From Paenarthrobacter sp. JL.01a (lineage in GTDB: Bacteria > Actinomycetota > Actinomycetes > Actinomycetales > Micrococcaceae): a stretch of DNA of 64,000 nt. The stretch is taken from assembly GCF_025452095.1 (NCBI RefSeq), contig NZ_CP104877.1, positions 2,542,001 to 2,606,000 on the forward strand, in the 5' to 3' direction. The stretch's first letter is position 1, and each line of letters begins with the position of its first letter. This document shows, piece after piece, positions 7,869 through 17,129 of the stretch. Made by a program: the position numbers and the translations under genes. Under the pieces are notes generated by a model, which had not been told where the DNA came from, did not search any database, and saw nothing but the letters and a program-made list of their open reading frames with translations.

Positions 7869-9221
7869 GTGGACGTAAAGAGTGAGATCAAGAACTCACC
7901 CATGAGTCGCTTTCAGATAGTGACCGTAACTATCTGCCTTATCCTCATCATGATCGACGGCTTCGACGTCCTGGTCATGTCCTTCACAGCCCCGACGCTT
8001 TCGGCCGAATGGAAAGTACCGCCCATCGAGTTGGGCTACCTCCTCAGTGCCGGGCTGTTCGGCATGTCGGCCGGCTCCATCCTGTTGACGCCCTTGGCGG
8101 ACAGGATCGGGCGCAGGAACCTGACCCTGGTTGCATTGTCGATTATTTCCGTTGGCATGATCTTGTCCGTTACGGCGGCAGATGTTCCCCAGCTGATCGC
8201 CTTCAGGGTTTTCACCGGACTGGGCATTGGCGGCATGATTGCCAATCTCAGCGTCCTTGTTTCCGAATACTCCTCGGACCGCCGGCGTGGCATGGCCATG
8301 GGGATCTTCTCCGCGGGATACCCGATCGGTGGAGCCGTCGGCGGTGTTATCGCCGGGTCGTTGATTGCCTCCTACGGCTGGCGGGCAGCATTTGCCTTCG
8401 GCGCGGTCGTCAGTGTGGCGATGTTGGTTGCCAGCTGGTTCCTCCTGCCCGAATCGCTTGAATACCTGGCCGAGAAGGGTACCGACCGCTCGCTCCCGGC
8501 GATTAACAAGATTCTCGGCAGGATGGGCCGCCCGCAGCTGACAGAGCTTCCAGCTGCCCATTCCTTGCGGGAAAATTCCGAGAATGTCTTCAGGGAGGTC
8601 TTCGGTTCCAAAATGTTGGGCAAGACGCTCCTTATGTGGACCGGGTACGCGTTCCTCATTGCAGCGTTCTACTTCGCCAACACGTGGACTCCCAAAATCA
8701 TGGCCGAAGCAGCAGGTGACAACCAGCTCGGCGTCACCGCTGGAATTCTCGTCAGCACTGGCGGCATCGTAGGGGCCCTGGGATTCGGCGTTCTTTCGAC
8801 CTGGGTCAAGAGCCGACTCCTGAACGCCCTCTGCCTGGTGGTTGCCGGCTTCGCCTACATCGCCTTTGCCGGCTCGTTCGGCGCCACAGGCCTGGCCTTG
8901 GCCATTGCAACACTCGTCGGAATGCTCACCAACGCAGGCGTGGCCGGCTACTACACGATTGTGCCCCCTTTATATTCCGCGAAGGCACGGGCATCAGGGT
9001 TCGGTTGGATGATCGGGGTTGGACGCCTGGTCTCGATCGTCGCGCCGATTCTGGTGGGATATCTGATAGCTGCCGGGATACCGCCGGTTACCATCTTCTA
9101 TCTCTTCGCAGTCCCTTTGTTCCTGTCCGCCCTATGCTGTGTGGCACTGGGCAGGGTAATTCGGCGGCACGAGTCAATGGGCTCCGTGCGTACGGAAGAG
9201 GACGAGCCCGCAATGAGCTAA
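7869..9221 (+). CDS. vanK: MFS aromatic acid:proton symporter, probable VanK
   Basis: This is a 450-aa, 12-TM major facilitator of the aromatic acid:H+ symporter (AAHS) group. Diagnostic segments are IMIDGFDVLVMSFTAP in TM1 (DGxD motif), PLADRIGRRN between TM2 and TM3, and RFFTGLGIGG-like RVFTGLGIGGMIAN in TM4. Position after vanAB and the analogy with C. glutamicum vanABK suggest uptake of vanillate or protocatechuate-type acids. Start is GTG at 7869, preceded by AAGAAAGG. The 103-nt gap from vanB has no terminator, so it is probably in the same operon. Confidence 0.87.
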   Translation: MDVKSEIKNSPMSRFQIVTVTICLILIMIDGFDVLVMSFTAPTLSAEWKVPPIELGYLLSAGLFGMSAGSILLTPLADRIGRRNLTLVALSIISVGMILSVTAADVPQLIAFRVFTGLGIGGMIANLSVLVSEYSSDRRRGMAMGIFSAGYPIGGAVGGVIAGSLIASYGWRAAFAFGAVVSVAMLVASWFLLPESLEYLAEKGTDRSLPAINKILGRMGRPQLTELPAAHSLRENSENVFREVFGSKMLGKTLLMWTGYAFLIAAFYFANTWTPKIMAEAAGDNQLGVTAGILVSTGGIVGALGFGVLSTWVKSRLLNALCLVVAGFAYIAFAGSFGATGLALAIATLVGMLTNAGVAGYYTIVPPLYSAKARASGFGWMIGVGRLVSIVAPILVGYLIAAGIPPVTIFYLFAVPLFLSALCCVALGRVIRRHESMGSVRTEEDEPAMS

Positions 9222-9264
9222 CGGGAATGGTCCTGTCGGCGCGCTTGGATTAACGACGGACATG

Positions 9265-9301
9265 AAAAAGGAGAGCTACCAAATTGGTAGCTCTCCTTTT
9301 T
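9265..9301. terminator. Bidirectional terminator between vanK and tRNA-Ala copy 2
   Basis: A perfect 16-bp stem AAAAAGGAGAGCTACC / GGTAGCTCTCCTTTTT with an AAATT loop has T runs on both strands. Its sequence is unrelated to the terminator of tRNA-Ala copy 1. Confidence 0.92.
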
Positions 9302-9325
9302 GTCCTGCTTTCCGCTGGACCAATA

Positions 9326-9401
9326 TGGTGGAGCTGAGGGGACTCGAACCCCTGACCCCCTGCATGCCATGCAGGTGCGCTACCAGCTGCGCCACAGCCC
9401 C
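9326..9401 (-). tRNA. tRNA-Ala (anticodon GGC), copy 2, CCA encoded
   Basis: The 73-nt body (9329-9401) is identical to the copy at 3887-3959, including the ATGGCAT anticodon loop. Unlike copy 1, the 3' CCA is encoded (9326-9328 read TGG on plus). The two copies are direct repeats 5.4 kb apart and bracket the van segment. Confidence 0.95.
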
Positions 9402-9518
9402 ATATTCTTGCCGCCTGGCGCCTGACCTTTGGGGCCATCCGCGCCGAAGCAACTCAAATATCTTAGAACAGCATTTCCGAAAATTCCAAATCGGGCATAT
9501 TCGGCATGGGCACTGTTC

Positions 9519-9923
9519 CTAGGCTTCGGAATCCTCAGCTGCCGTGGTCTTCGCCTGGACCGCGTCGTCGAGCTCAAGGTCAACCACAGGGCAGTCCTTC
9601 CACAGGCGCTCCAGGGCGTAAAACACGCGGTCTTCGGCGTGCTGTACGTGGATAACGATGTCGGCGTAGTCAAGGAGGACCCACCGGCCCTCCGAACGGC
9701 CTTCACGGCGGACCGGGCGAAGGTCCTGCTTAAGCAGCTCTTCTTCGATCCCATCCACAATGGCATTGACCTGCCGCTCGGTGGGAGCGGAGGCGATGAG
9801 GAAAACATCCGTCAGTGCCAGGCGTTCGCTGACATCCAGGGCGACGATGTCTTCTGCCAGCTTGTCGGCTGCAGCACGTGCAGCGTGACGGGCGAGAGTG
9901 ATGGATTGTTCGTGTGCAGACAA
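9519..9923 (-). CDS. rsfS: Ribosomal silencing factor RsfS (Iojap family)
   Basis: This 134-aa RsfS/Iojap protein binds L14 (uL14) on the 50S subunit and blocks joining with 30S when nutrients are short. Recognisable parts are KLAEDIVALDVSERLALTDVFLIAS near the N-terminus and WVLLDYADIVIHVQ in the second half. Start is a TTG at 9923 with AGGAG at the right distance. It lies downstream of nadD and a tail-anchored protein. A direct nadD-rsfS link is common in bacteria, so the insertion of another gene here is notable. The acidic C-terminal tail is not part of the core fold. Confidence 0.94.
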   Translation of the reverse strand: MSAHEQSITLARHAARAAADKLAEDIVALDVSERLALTDVFLIASAPTERQVNAIVDGIEEELLKQDLRPVRREGRSEGRWVLLDYADIVIHVQHAEDRVFYALERLWKDCPVVDLELDDAVQAKTTAAEDSEA

Positions 9924-9980
9924 GGGAACTCCTAGTTGTGGCGCGTGGCCGTGAAATGGCGTAAGCCGTGTGGGGCGGAA

Positions 9981-11204
9981 CTATCCGCTGGTAATCATGA
10001 TGATGCCGACGATCAGGGCCACGAGGCCCAGTGCCAGGACGCCGTACTGCAGCAAGCGGTTCCGCTGGGCCCTGGCCAGGCCGGCGGTGTTCGCGTCCAA
10101 GGGATCCAGGCCGTAGGCGGTGCTGGCAGAAACGGGCGGCCTCTGCGATTCTTCACCGGGGACAACCTTTGCCGCGGACTTGTTCCTGGCCGATCTGGCT
10201 ACTGCCTCGGCCCTTGCCAGGACTCCCGCGCGGCCACGCGGGGCGCGTTCCTTGGCCGGAGCCCGACCGGAATCGAGCTTCGGACCCGACGAGGTGACCA
10301 CGGGAACGAACGTCGTGCTGGGACGCTTCATCACCGGACGTTCGACGCCGGGGACCTTGACGAACTCCAGCGGAGTCACCATCGCCAAATTGTTCGCCGT
10401 TGAAGGACCGGCCGATGTGGACTTGTCCTTGCCCTGCCCGGCCTGGTTTGGCCCGGCTGGGGTTGGTCCGGCTTGGTTCTGCTCGGCAAGCTTCTGCTTT
10501 GCTGCAGCGCGCTTGTTCAGCACCGCCGCGCGCTCAGCCAAGGCGATCTGCTGGGCCAGGACATCAGGATCAACAGCCAACGGATCCTGCTCGGCGATAT
10601 GTTCAAGCTTGGAGGTCTGGTTCTGGACCTGCGCAGCAATCAGTTCGCGGACGGCCAGCGCCTGTTCCACAGACATCTCCGACTCCGCAGGTCCCTTGGG
10701 ACCGTCGGAGGGCGCAGCTTTCTTTGGCTGCGAGGCGTCTTGCTGCTGCGCAGCATCCTGCTGCTGTTCAGATGTTTGCTGCCCTTCAGGGGCTTGCTGC
10801 TCGCCGCCATCCTTGAGCGCGGCCTCGCCCTTGGCGCCCGGCAAAGGAACAACCGGGTTCATTGACGTGGCGACTTCTGCCTGAAGCTGCTGAAGCCGAA
10901 GCTGCCGACGCGTGGGCGGACCGCCACCGGACAGCTGCTCTTCCTTGTCGGCGAGTTCCTTGATGGTCCGCAGGGCTGCACGGTCACGTGCCCGGATCTG
11001 GGACGAGCGTTCCTGTGCTGCACCCCCCAATGCATCTACGGGAGCATCGGCGGCACGGCGGTTCCGGGCATTTGAACGCTCTGCGCCGACGGCGGCATCT
11101 GCCTGCTGGGGCGCGATGGCCTCCGGCTGGGCCTCAGGGTTCTCTTCCCGGGCGCGGCGAAGTTCACGCCTGCTGCGGATAGGTCGCTGTTCCTGGCTGC
11201 TCAT
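9981..11204 (-). CDS. Hypothetical tail-anchored membrane protein, 407 aa
   Basis: I do not recognise a domain. The first third is rich in Arg and Glu, including RSRRELRRAREEN. A Gln/Ala/Pro-rich low-complexity middle (QQxAxQQ runs at about residues 150-180) follows. The only hydrophobic segment is at the very end (LLQYGVLALGLVALIVGIIM), so it looks cytoplasmic with a C-terminal membrane anchor. It sits between nadD and rsfS, with about 10 nt from nadD and 57 nt to rsfS, so it is likely in the same operon. Start ATG 11204. Confidence 0.8.
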   Translation of the reverse strand: MSSQEQRPIRSRRELRRAREENPEAQPEAIAPQQADAAVGAERSNARNRRAADAPVDALGGAAQERSSQIRARDRAALRTIKELADKEEQLSGGGPPTRRQLRLQQLQAEVATSMNPVVPLPGAKGEAALKDGGEQQAPEGQQTSEQQQDAAQQQDASQPKKAAPSDGPKGPAESEMSVEQALAVRELIAAQVQNQTSKLEHIAEQDPLAVDPDVLAQQIALAERAAVLNKRAAAKQKLAEQNQAGPTPAGPNQAGQGKDKSTSAGPSTANNLAMVTPLEFVKVPGVERPVMKRPSTTFVPVVTSSGPKLDSGRAPAKERAPRGRAGVLARAEAVARSARNKSAAKVVPGEESQRPPVSASTAYGLDPLDANTAGLARAQRNRLLQYGVLALGLVALIVGIIMITSG

Positions 11205-11213
11205 ATTAGAAAC

Positions 11214-11840
11214 TCATTCAGTACGTGCTTGGTCGTCTGATCCGGAAAGTGCCGGTGACAGTTCTCCTGGTACGGCGTCCGGCGCATACAGTCCATACTT
11301 GGCGATGTACTGCACAACGCCATCCGGCACCAGGTACCACACAGGGTTGCCGGCACCGACACGGATACGGCAATCCGTGGAGGAGATCGCCATGGCAGGA
11401 ACTTCCAGCAGGCTGACATCGTCAGTCCGCCCGAGGTCATTCAGCTCGTGCCCGGGCCGGGTCACTCCCACGAAGTGGGCCAAGGACCAGAGTTCGTCGA
11501 CATCTTTCCAGGACAAGATCTGCGCCAATGCATCCGCGCCCGTGATGAAGAACAGGTCCGCATCCGGACGCTGGGCCCGAAGATCGCGCAAGGTGTCGAT
11601 GGTGAACGTCGGGCCTGGCCGGTCCACGTCGACACGGCTGACGGTGAACCGGGGGTTTGACGCAGTGGCGATGACAGTCATCAAGTACCTGTGCTCAGGT
11701 TCGCTGACCAGTTTGTGCGACTTCTGCCACGGCTGACCCGTAGGCACGAAAACGACTTCGTCGAGGTCGAACTTGGCTGCGACTTCACTAGCAGCCACAA
11801 GGTGGCCGTGATGGATGGGATCGAAGGTTCCACCCATCAC
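11214..11840 (-). CDS. nadD: Nicotinate-nucleotide adenylyltransferase
   Basis: NadD transfers AMP from ATP to nicotinate mononucleotide, the penultimate step of NAD synthesis. It has [16 protein letters not shown] (nucleotidyltransferase H-x-G-H), PTGQPWQK and the C-terminal ISSTDCR segment. The coordinates use the first standard start, GTG 11840, but this removes the first beta strand (RRLRLGV) that precedes GGTFDP in the family. No ATG, GTG or TTG lies further upstream in frame. ATT at 11891 has CAGGG 8 nt before it, directly follows the stop of the upstream 79-aa gene, and would restore that strand, so the true start is probably non-standard. Confidence 0.93.
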   Translation of the reverse strand: MMGGTFDPIHHGHLVAASEVAAKFDLDEVVFVPTGQPWQKSHKLVSEPEHRYLMTVIATASNPRFTVSRVDVDRPGPTFTIDTLRDLRAQRPDADLFFITGADALAQILSWKDVDELWSLAHFVGVTRPGHELNDLGRTDDVSLLEVPAMAISSTDCRIRVGAGNPVWYLVPDGVVQYIAKYGLYAPDAVPGELSPALSGSDDQARTE

Positions 11841-11892
11841 GCCCAGCCGAAGCCTGCGCTCCGACTCCGCGCGAGGTGTTGCGGCAATAATG

Positions 11893-12132
11893 TTAGTGGC
11901 CCTGGCCGTGGGTGTGCTTGTTCGGGTGCTGGCGGTGCGGGTCAGCGTGCTCTTCCACTGCCTCGTGGCGGTTGCCCAGGTTGGTGTAGGACAGGGTTAC
12001 GAACATAAGAACCAGCAGGAGGGCAAACATGGAGACGCCGAAGACCCACGGCTCGGCCCACAACGGGGCGAGTTCCTCGTGGCCGCCTTCTGTCTGGGCG
12101 GCAATGGACGTGGCGATCTGCTGAAACAGCAT
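11893..12132 (-). CDS. Small membrane protein, 79 aa, upstream of nadD
   Basis: This 79-aa protein has one clear transmembrane helix ([21 protein letters not shown], about residues 29-49) and a His-rich, charged C-terminal tail ([22 protein letters not shown]) that could bind metal. I know no function. ATG 12132 follows GGGGAGA. Its TAA stop is 1 nt from the proposed ATT start of nadD, suggesting translational coupling. An 82-nt gap separates it from proA. Confidence 0.75.
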   Translation of the reverse strand: MLFQQIATSIAAQTEGGHEELAPLWAEPWVFGVSMFALLLVLMFVTLSYTNLGNRHEAVEEHADPHRQHPNKHTHGQGH

Positions 12133-12214
12133 CTTCTCCCCTAGTTGGTTCTCAAAGGATTTCGACGGCGGGACTCCCCGCCGTTCCTGGCTTCTGTTCT
12201 ATGTTACCGCGTTG

Positions 12215-13579
12215 CTAGCCGCGGACTTGGCCTTCGCCCTGCACGATCCACTTTGTGGTGGTCAATTCGCTCAGGCCCATGGGGCCGCGGGCGTGAAGCT
12301 TTTGCGTGGAGATGCCGACCTCGGCACCCAGGCCGAGTTCGCCGCCGTCGGTAAACCGGGTCGATGCATTCACAATCACGGCAGCGGAGTCGATCTCGGC
12401 GATGAACCGTTCGGCGTTGGCCAGGTTGTTCGTCAAGATTGCTTCAGTGTGTCCGGTGGTCCACTTGCGGATGTGCTTTACGGCGTCATCCAGGCTGTCC
12501 ACCATGGCCACTGCGAGGTCAAGGTCCATGTATTCAGTGGCCCAGTCGTCGTCGTCAGCGGGAACGGTGTCGACAATGTTGCCAAGCGCCGCAGCAATCC
12601 GGTCGTCGACGTGGAGCGTCACTCCGGCTTTCCGCAGGGCGGCCGCAACCGCCGGCAGCGTGGTGGAACCCGAGTGCACCAGCAGCGTCTCCACGGTGTT
12701 GCAAACACTGGGACGCTGGGTCTTTGCGTTGAGGAGAATCTCCACGGCCATCTCTTCACCGGCAGATTCGTCGATGAAGATGTGGACGTTGCCTTCTCCG
12801 GTTTCAATGACGGGAACCGAAGAGTTGTTCACCACGGTCTGGATGAGGTCCCGTCCGCCCCGGGGAATGAGGACATCAACACGGCCACGGGCCCGCATCA
12901 GGACGTTGGCACCCTCGCGGCCGTACTGGTCGACTGTCTGGACGGCATCAGCGGGAAGCCCCACCGAATCCAGCGCGTCGCGGAGGATCCGGACCAAGGC
13001 CTCGTTCGTGTTCGCGGCAGCAGAACCACCCCGGAGGATCACCGCATTGCCGCTCTTCAGGGCCAGGCCGGCAATGTCGACCGTGACGTTGGGACGGGCT
13101 TCATAGATGGCAGCGACAACGCCCATGGGGACGTTGACCTGGCGAAGGCGAAGGCCGTTGGGCAGCGTCTGCCCCCTGACCACATTGCCCACGGGATCGG
13201 GCAAGCCGGCCAGGTTCTCCAACGCAGCAACCAGGCCGTCAATACGCTCCGGAGTCAGCGTGAGGCGGTCAAGAAGCGCTGCGGAGGTGCCGTTGGAGCG
13301 GCCCGCGGCGACATCCTTGGCGTTGGCCTCGAGTACTTGCTTACGGTTCTCCAGCAAGGCGGCACCGATGGCACGAAGCGCACGGTCCTTCCACGCACGG
13401 TTTGCCTGTCCAAGGCGGCGGGCAGCCTTGCGTGAACGGTCGGCAATGGCGTGGACGGCAGCCTCAAGCTCTTCCGGTGACAACGGAAGGCGTCCTGCCG
13501 CAGGGCTCTCCGGTGCGTGGCCGGTGGTACCGGTAACGTCGGAAATCACGGGGGCGTCAGGGGTCAGCGCTTCAGTCAT
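12215..13579 (-). CDS. proA: Gamma-glutamyl phosphate reductase
   Basis: This 454-aa ProA reduces gamma-glutamyl phosphate to glutamate semialdehyde with NADPH, the second step of proline synthesis. It is an aldehyde-dehydrogenase-fold enzyme. The segment PRGGRDLIQTVV and the catalytic Cys in RPSVCNTVETLLVH are visible. A roughly 30-residue N-terminal extension precedes the conserved core. Its ATG overlaps the TGA of proB (ATGA), so translation is coupled. A TAAACT element 6 nt before the ATG lies inside proB and is probably coincidental. Confidence 0.95.
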   Translation of the reverse strand: MTEALTPDAPVISDVTGTTGHAPESPAAGRLPLSPEELEAAVHAIADRSRKAARRLGQANRAWKDRALRAIGAALLENRKQVLEANAKDVAAGRSNGTSAALLDRLTLTPERIDGLVAALENLAGLPDPVGNVVRGQTLPNGLRLRQVNVPMGVVAAIYEARPNVTVDIAGLALKSGNAVILRGGSAAANTNEALVRILRDALDSVGLPADAVQTVDQYGREGANVLMRARGRVDVLIPRGGRDLIQTVVNNSSVPVIETGEGNVHIFIDESAGEEMAVEILLNAKTQRPSVCNTVETLLVHSGSTTLPAVAAALRKAGVTLHVDDRIAAALGNIVDTVPADDDDWATEYMDLDLAVAMVDSLDDAVKHIRKWTTGHTEAILTNNLANAERFIAEIDSAAVIVNASTRFTDGGELGLGAEVGISTQKLHARGPMGLSELTTTKWIVQGEGQVRG

Positions 13580-14757
13580 GCACCCAGTTTAGATGAGCGG
13601 GGCCTCTGCAGAAGCACCAGATCGTCAACATGAACAACTTCACGGTCATAGCCCTGCCCCAGGGACTGGCCAAGCTCCTGCGTGGTCCGGCCCAGCATGC
13701 GGGGAAGCTCCTGGGATGAGTAGTTCACCAGGCCACGGGCCACGATGCTCCCGTCCAGTGACACCATCTCCACGGGATCCCCGGCTTCGAAGTCACCGCT
13801 GACCCCCGCGATTCCTGCCGGAAGCAGCGAGCGGTGCCGGTCGCGCACGGCCTTCACGGCGCCGTCGTCGAGGGTCAACCTGCCGTGAACCGTAGCCAGA
13901 TGGGCCAGCCACAGAAGGCGGACAGGTTTACGGTTGCCGTTCACCGCGAACCAGGTTCCGACGTCCTCGCCCGCAAGGGCGGCTGCGGCGTTGGCCGTGG
14001 AAGTTACCAATGCGTGGATGCCGGAGCCCGCGGCGATGGAGGCGGCCTCGACTTTAGTCATCATGCCACCGGTTCCGACACCGGCCTTGCCGGCCTTGCC
14101 GATGGTCACGTCCTCCAGATCCTGGGGGCCGCGGACCAGCGGGATGCGACGGGCACCCTGGGAGGGAGGACCGTCATAGACGGCGTCGACGTCGGAGAGC
14201 AACACGAGCGCGTCGGCGCGGACGAGGTGCGCCACGAGTGCCGCGAGGCGGTCGTTGTCGCCAAAACGGATTTCGTGGGTGGCCACGGTGTCATTTTCAT
14301 TGACCACCGGCACCACACCGAGGTTCAGCAATCGGTCCAAGGCACGGAAGGCGTTGGTGTGCTGGGTTCGGCGCATCAGGTCATCGGCTGTCAGCAGAAC
14401 CTGGCTCACAGTGACCCCGTGGGCGTTGAAGGCCTGCGTGTAGCGCGCCATGAGGAGTCCCTGACCGACGCTCGCTGCTGCTTGCTGCGTGGCGAGGTCC
14501 TTGGGCCGTTTTGCCAGGCCCAAGGGTGCCAATCCGGCGGCGATGGCGCCCGAAGACACCAGGATGATCTCAGTGCCTGCGTTTCGCTTACCGGCGAGGG
14601 CATTGACCAGTTGGGTCAGGGATTTCTCCGAGATGCCGCCCTTGATGCTGGTCAAGGAGGAGGATCCCACCTTGACCACAATCCGTTTGGCGTCAGCTAT
14701 CCCTTGGCGTTCCAATCCTGCCGCTTCCCCGGGAGCTTCGACGGTCCTAGTCGTCAT
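13576..14757 (-). CDS. proB: Glutamate 5-kinase
   Basis: This 393-aa ProB phosphorylates glutamate to gamma-glutamyl phosphate, the committed and proline-inhibited step. The amino-acid kinase domain carries [18 protein letters not shown] and the NENDTVA loop. The C-terminal PUA domain (about residues 285-375) has [19 protein letters not shown] 14757 is used; GTG 14760 is the other option. It overlaps the obgE stop by 11 nt and the proA start by 4 nt, so obgE-proB-proA is one operon. Confidence 0.95.
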   Translation of the reverse strand: MTTRTVEAPGEAAGLERQGIADAKRIVVKVGSSSLTSIKGGISEKSLTQLVNALAGKRNAGTEIILVSSGAIAAGLAPLGLAKRPKDLATQQAAASVGQGLLMARYTQAFNAHGVTVSQVLLTADDLMRRTQHTNAFRALDRLLNLGVVPVVNENDTVATHEIRFGDNDRLAALVAHLVRADALVLLSDVDAVYDGPPSQGARRIPLVRGPQDLEDVTIGKAGKAGVGTGGMMTKVEAASIAAGSGIHALVTSTANAAAALAGEDVGTWFAVNGNRKPVRLLWLAHLATVHGRLTLDDGAVKAVRDRHRSLLPAGIAGVSGDFEAGDPVEMVSLDGSIVARGLVNYSSQELPRMLGRTTQELGQSLGQGYDREVVHVDDLVLLQRPRSSKLGA

Positions 14758-16333
14758 CACCGGAATCCAGGGTGCTCTCCCTCACTGTCCGCGCACGGCG
14801 ACCGCTGACGGATTCAGTCCAAATGCCCGCCTTGCGCTCGGCTTCGAGCTCAGCACGTGCGGCAGCCTTGGCTTCGCGGCGCTCGATCTGCTCTTCGCGC
14901 TTTTGCGAGCGGGTGGGCCGGTCGCCGATGTCGGCGATACGGATGTCGGTGCCTCGCGGCGTTGCCAGCAGTTCGGCACCGGCCATCATGGTGGGCTCCC
15001 AGTCGAAGACGACGCCATCATCCTCACCGATGACCACGGTGTCGCCAGGCTTGGCGCCGACCTTGAACAGCTCAGTCTCAACGCCAAGCTTCGCGAGCCT
15101 GTCGGCGAGGTAGCCGATGGCTTCCTCGTTGGTGAAGTCGGTCTGCTTGACCCAGCGCACGGGCTTTTCGCCCAGAACGCGGAACAGCGGTTCGAGGTTC
15201 TTTTCCTCACGGCGGATCTTGAAGCCGGATTCGTTGACGGCACGCGGCCGCAGGACCGGCGCAGCCACCTTCGGCGGAGCGGTCCGGACGGCGTCGCGCG
15301 CGGCCTTGACGATCTCAGCCATGGCGAATCCGAGCTGGCGCAGGCCCGCGTGGCTGGTCGCCGACACTTCGAAGACGCGGTAACCGCGTGCTTCGAGGTC
15401 GGGGCGGACAAACTCTGCCATGTCCTTGCCGTCAGGAAGGTCCACCTTGTTGAGAACGACCAGCTTGGGGCGCTCGTTCAACGGAACAACTTCGCCGTCG
15501 GCGCCGGCATAACTCATGTCCACCGCGTACTTCTCAAGTTCGGCTTCGATGATGGCGAGGTCGGACAAAGGATCGCGGTCCGATTCCAGCGTGCCGCAAT
15601 CAAGGACGTGGACAAGAGCCGCGCAACGCTCGACGTGGCGCAGGAAGTTGTGGCCAAGGCCCTTGCCTTCGCTGGCACCTTCGATGAGGCCCGGGACATC
15701 GGCGATGGTAAAGCGGACATCGCCCGCTTCCACCACGCCGAGGTTGGGAATCAGGGTGGTGAAGGGGTAGTCCGCAATCTTCGGGCGCGCGGCGGACATG
15801 GCGGCAATCAGGCTCGACTTGCCGGCGGACGGGAAACCGACGAGTGCGATGTCGGCAATGGACTTCAGTTCCAGGACGATGTCGCTGGATTCGCCTTCGA
15901 TGCCGAGCAGCGCGAAACCAGGGGCCCGGCGCTTCTGCGATGACAGGGCCGCGTTGCCGAGGCCGCCCTGGCCACCAGCGGCTGCAACATACTCGGTGCC
16001 TTCACCGACGAGGTCGGCCAGGACCTCGCCGTCCTTGGTCTTGACCACAGTGCCGTCAGGCACGGGAAGAATGAGGGTTTCGCCGTTCTTGCCACCGCGC
16101 CAGTCGCCCATGCCTGGGCCACCGTTGGTGGCGTGGCGGTGGGGTGCGTGGTGGTAGTCCAGCAACGTGGTTGTCTGCGCGGAGACGCGGAGGATGACGT
16201 CGCCGCCATTGCCGCCGTTGCCTCCGTCGGGACCACCGAGCGGCTTGAACTTCTCGCGCTTCACGGAGACACAGCCGTGGCCGCCGGTTCCGCCGGATAC
16301 ATGCAGTACTACCCGGTCTACAAAGCTCGCCAC
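14747..16333 (-). CDS. obgE: Obg GTPase (ribosome assembly, stringent-response linked)
   Basis: This 528-aa protein has three parts: a glycine-rich Obg fold ([28 protein letters not shown]), a G domain with P-loop [10 protein letters not shown]3 DVPGLIEGA and G4 NKVD, and a C-terminal OCT domain. Obg acts in late 50S assembly and binds ppGpp. The long charged tail after OCT is actinobacteria-like. GTG 16333 has GAGGAG 7 nt upstream. The gene lies just behind a terminator after rpmA, so it has its own promoter. A two-copy 16-bp repeat lies in its leader. Confidence 0.96.
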   Translation of the reverse strand: MASFVDRVVLHVSGGTGGHGCVSVKREKFKPLGGPDGGNGGNGGDVILRVSAQTTTLLDYHHAPHRHATNGGPGMGDWRGGKNGETLILPVPDGTVVKTKDGEVLADLVGEGTEYVAAAGGQGGLGNAALSSQKRRAPGFALLGIEGESSDIVLELKSIADIALVGFPSAGKSSLIAAMSAARPKIADYPFTTLIPNLGVVEAGDVRFTIADVPGLIEGASEGKGLGHNFLRHVERCAALVHVLDCGTLESDRDPLSDLAIIEAELEKYAVDMSYAGADGEVVPLNERPKLVVLNKVDLPDGKDMAEFVRPDLEARGYRVFEVSATSHAGLRQLGFAMAEIVKAARDAVRTAPPKVAAPVLRPRAVNESGFKIRREEKNLEPLFRVLGEKPVRWVKQTDFTNEEAIGYLADRLAKLGVETELFKVGAKPGDTVVIGEDDGVVFDWEPTMMAGAELLATPRGTDIRIADIGDRPTRSQKREEQIERREAKAAARAELEAERKAGIWTESVSGRRARTVRESTLDSGDDD

Positions 16334-16346
16334 GTGGATCTCCTCA

Positions 16347-16380
16347 GTTGCTGTTTCCAGCGTTGTTGCTGTTGCCAGCG
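16347..16380. repeat. Two tandem copies of a 16-bp repeat in the obgE leader
   Basis: GTTGCTGTTTCCAGCG (16347-16362) and GTTGCTGTTGCCAGCG (16365-16380) differ at one base, with an 18-bp period. They lie 14-47 nt upstream of the obgE GTG and next to its Shine-Dalgarno sequence. Confidence 0.7.
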
Positions 16381-16439
16381 CTGTTGCAAAACCAGTGCGC
16401 CCGGGGCGCCCTAGTCGATTGTAATGCGGTTAAAAGAAC

Positions 16440-16469
16440 GGTGGAGCGGGCCGTTTGGCCCGCTCCACC
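16440..16469 (-). terminator. Terminator of rplU-rpmA
   Basis: The 13-bp stem GGTGGAGCGGGCC / GGCCCGCTCCACC with a 4-nt loop is followed on minus by GTTCTTTTAA. It separates the L21-L27 transcript from obgE. Confidence 0.88.
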
Positions 16470-16485
16470 GGTTCAGAACTTGTTG

Positions 16486-16749
16486 TTACTCTGCAGCTGC
16501 AGCAGCAACGATGTTCACTACGCGACGGCCGCGGCGAGTACCAAACTCAACCGCACCGGCCTGCAGGGCGAACAGGGTGTCGTCGCCACCGCGGCCAACG
16601 CCTGCACCGGGGTGGAAGTGGGTTCCACGCTGGCGGACGATGATCTCGCCGGCGGAAACTACCTGACCACCGAAGCGCTTGACGCCCAGGTACTGTGCGT
16701 TGGAGTCACGACCGTTGCGAGTGGAACTCGCGCCTTTTTTGTGTGCCAT
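16486..16749 (-). CDS. rpmA: 50S ribosomal protein L27
   Basis: This is the 87-aa bL27, near the peptidyl-transferase centre. The N-terminus [19 protein letters not shown] and the central [20 protein letters not shown] are diagnostic. There is no Firmicutes-type cleavable N-terminal extension. It lies 59 nt behind rplU in a two-gene operon that ends at the hairpin 16440-16469. Confidence 0.98.
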   Translation of the reverse strand: MAHKKGASSTRNGRDSNAQYLGVKRFGGQVVSAGEIIVRQRGTHFHPGAGVGRGGDDTLFALQAGAVEFGTRRGRRVVNIVAAAAAE

Positions 16750-16808
16750 CTGAAATGCCTGCCTCTAAATTTCTGGGAAACTGAAAATCTGAACAGCGGT
16801 AACGAAAG

Positions 16809-17129
16809 TTACGCGATGCTGGTGATCTTGATCTTGGTCAGTTCCTGACGGTGACCCTGACGCTTCTTGTAGCCGGTCTTGTTCTTGAACTTCTGGATGA
16901 CGATCTTCGGACCACGGAGGTCTTCGAGGATTTCAGCCGTGACCTTGACGTTGGCCAGTTCCGCAGCAGCGGAGGTGACCTTGTCGCCGTCAACCAGGAG
17001 CAAGGCGGGCAGCTCAAGCGTGCTGCCGGCTCCACCGGGGACGCGGTTCAGCGTTACGTAGTCTCCAACGGAAACTTTTTCTTGGCGGCCGCCTGCGCGG
17101 ACAATCGCGTACACCACTTGGGTACTCAC
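16809..17129 (-). CDS. rplU: 50S ribosomal protein L21
   Basis: This is the 106-aa bL21. It begins [18 protein letters not shown] and ends with the basic [16 protein letters not shown] rRNA-binding stretch, both typical of the family. The start is GTG 17129 behind GAGAAG. It is the first gene of rplU-rpmA, and its promoter should lie in 17130-17300. Confidence 0.98.
   Translation of the reverse strand: MSTQVVYAIVRAGGRQEKVSVGDYVTLNRVPGGAGSTLELPALLLVDGDKVTSAAAELANVKVTAEILEDLRGPKIVIQKFKNKTGYKKRQGHRQELTKIKITSIA

Noticed and set aside
12212..13435. 407-aa open frame opposite proA
   Set aside because: It is antisense to proA, which has clear family motifs. High GC gives long spurious frames on the other strand.
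13586..13591. TAAACT 6 nt before proA ATG as a leaderless promoter
   Set aside because: It is inside the proB coding end, and the ATGA overlap explains proA translation.
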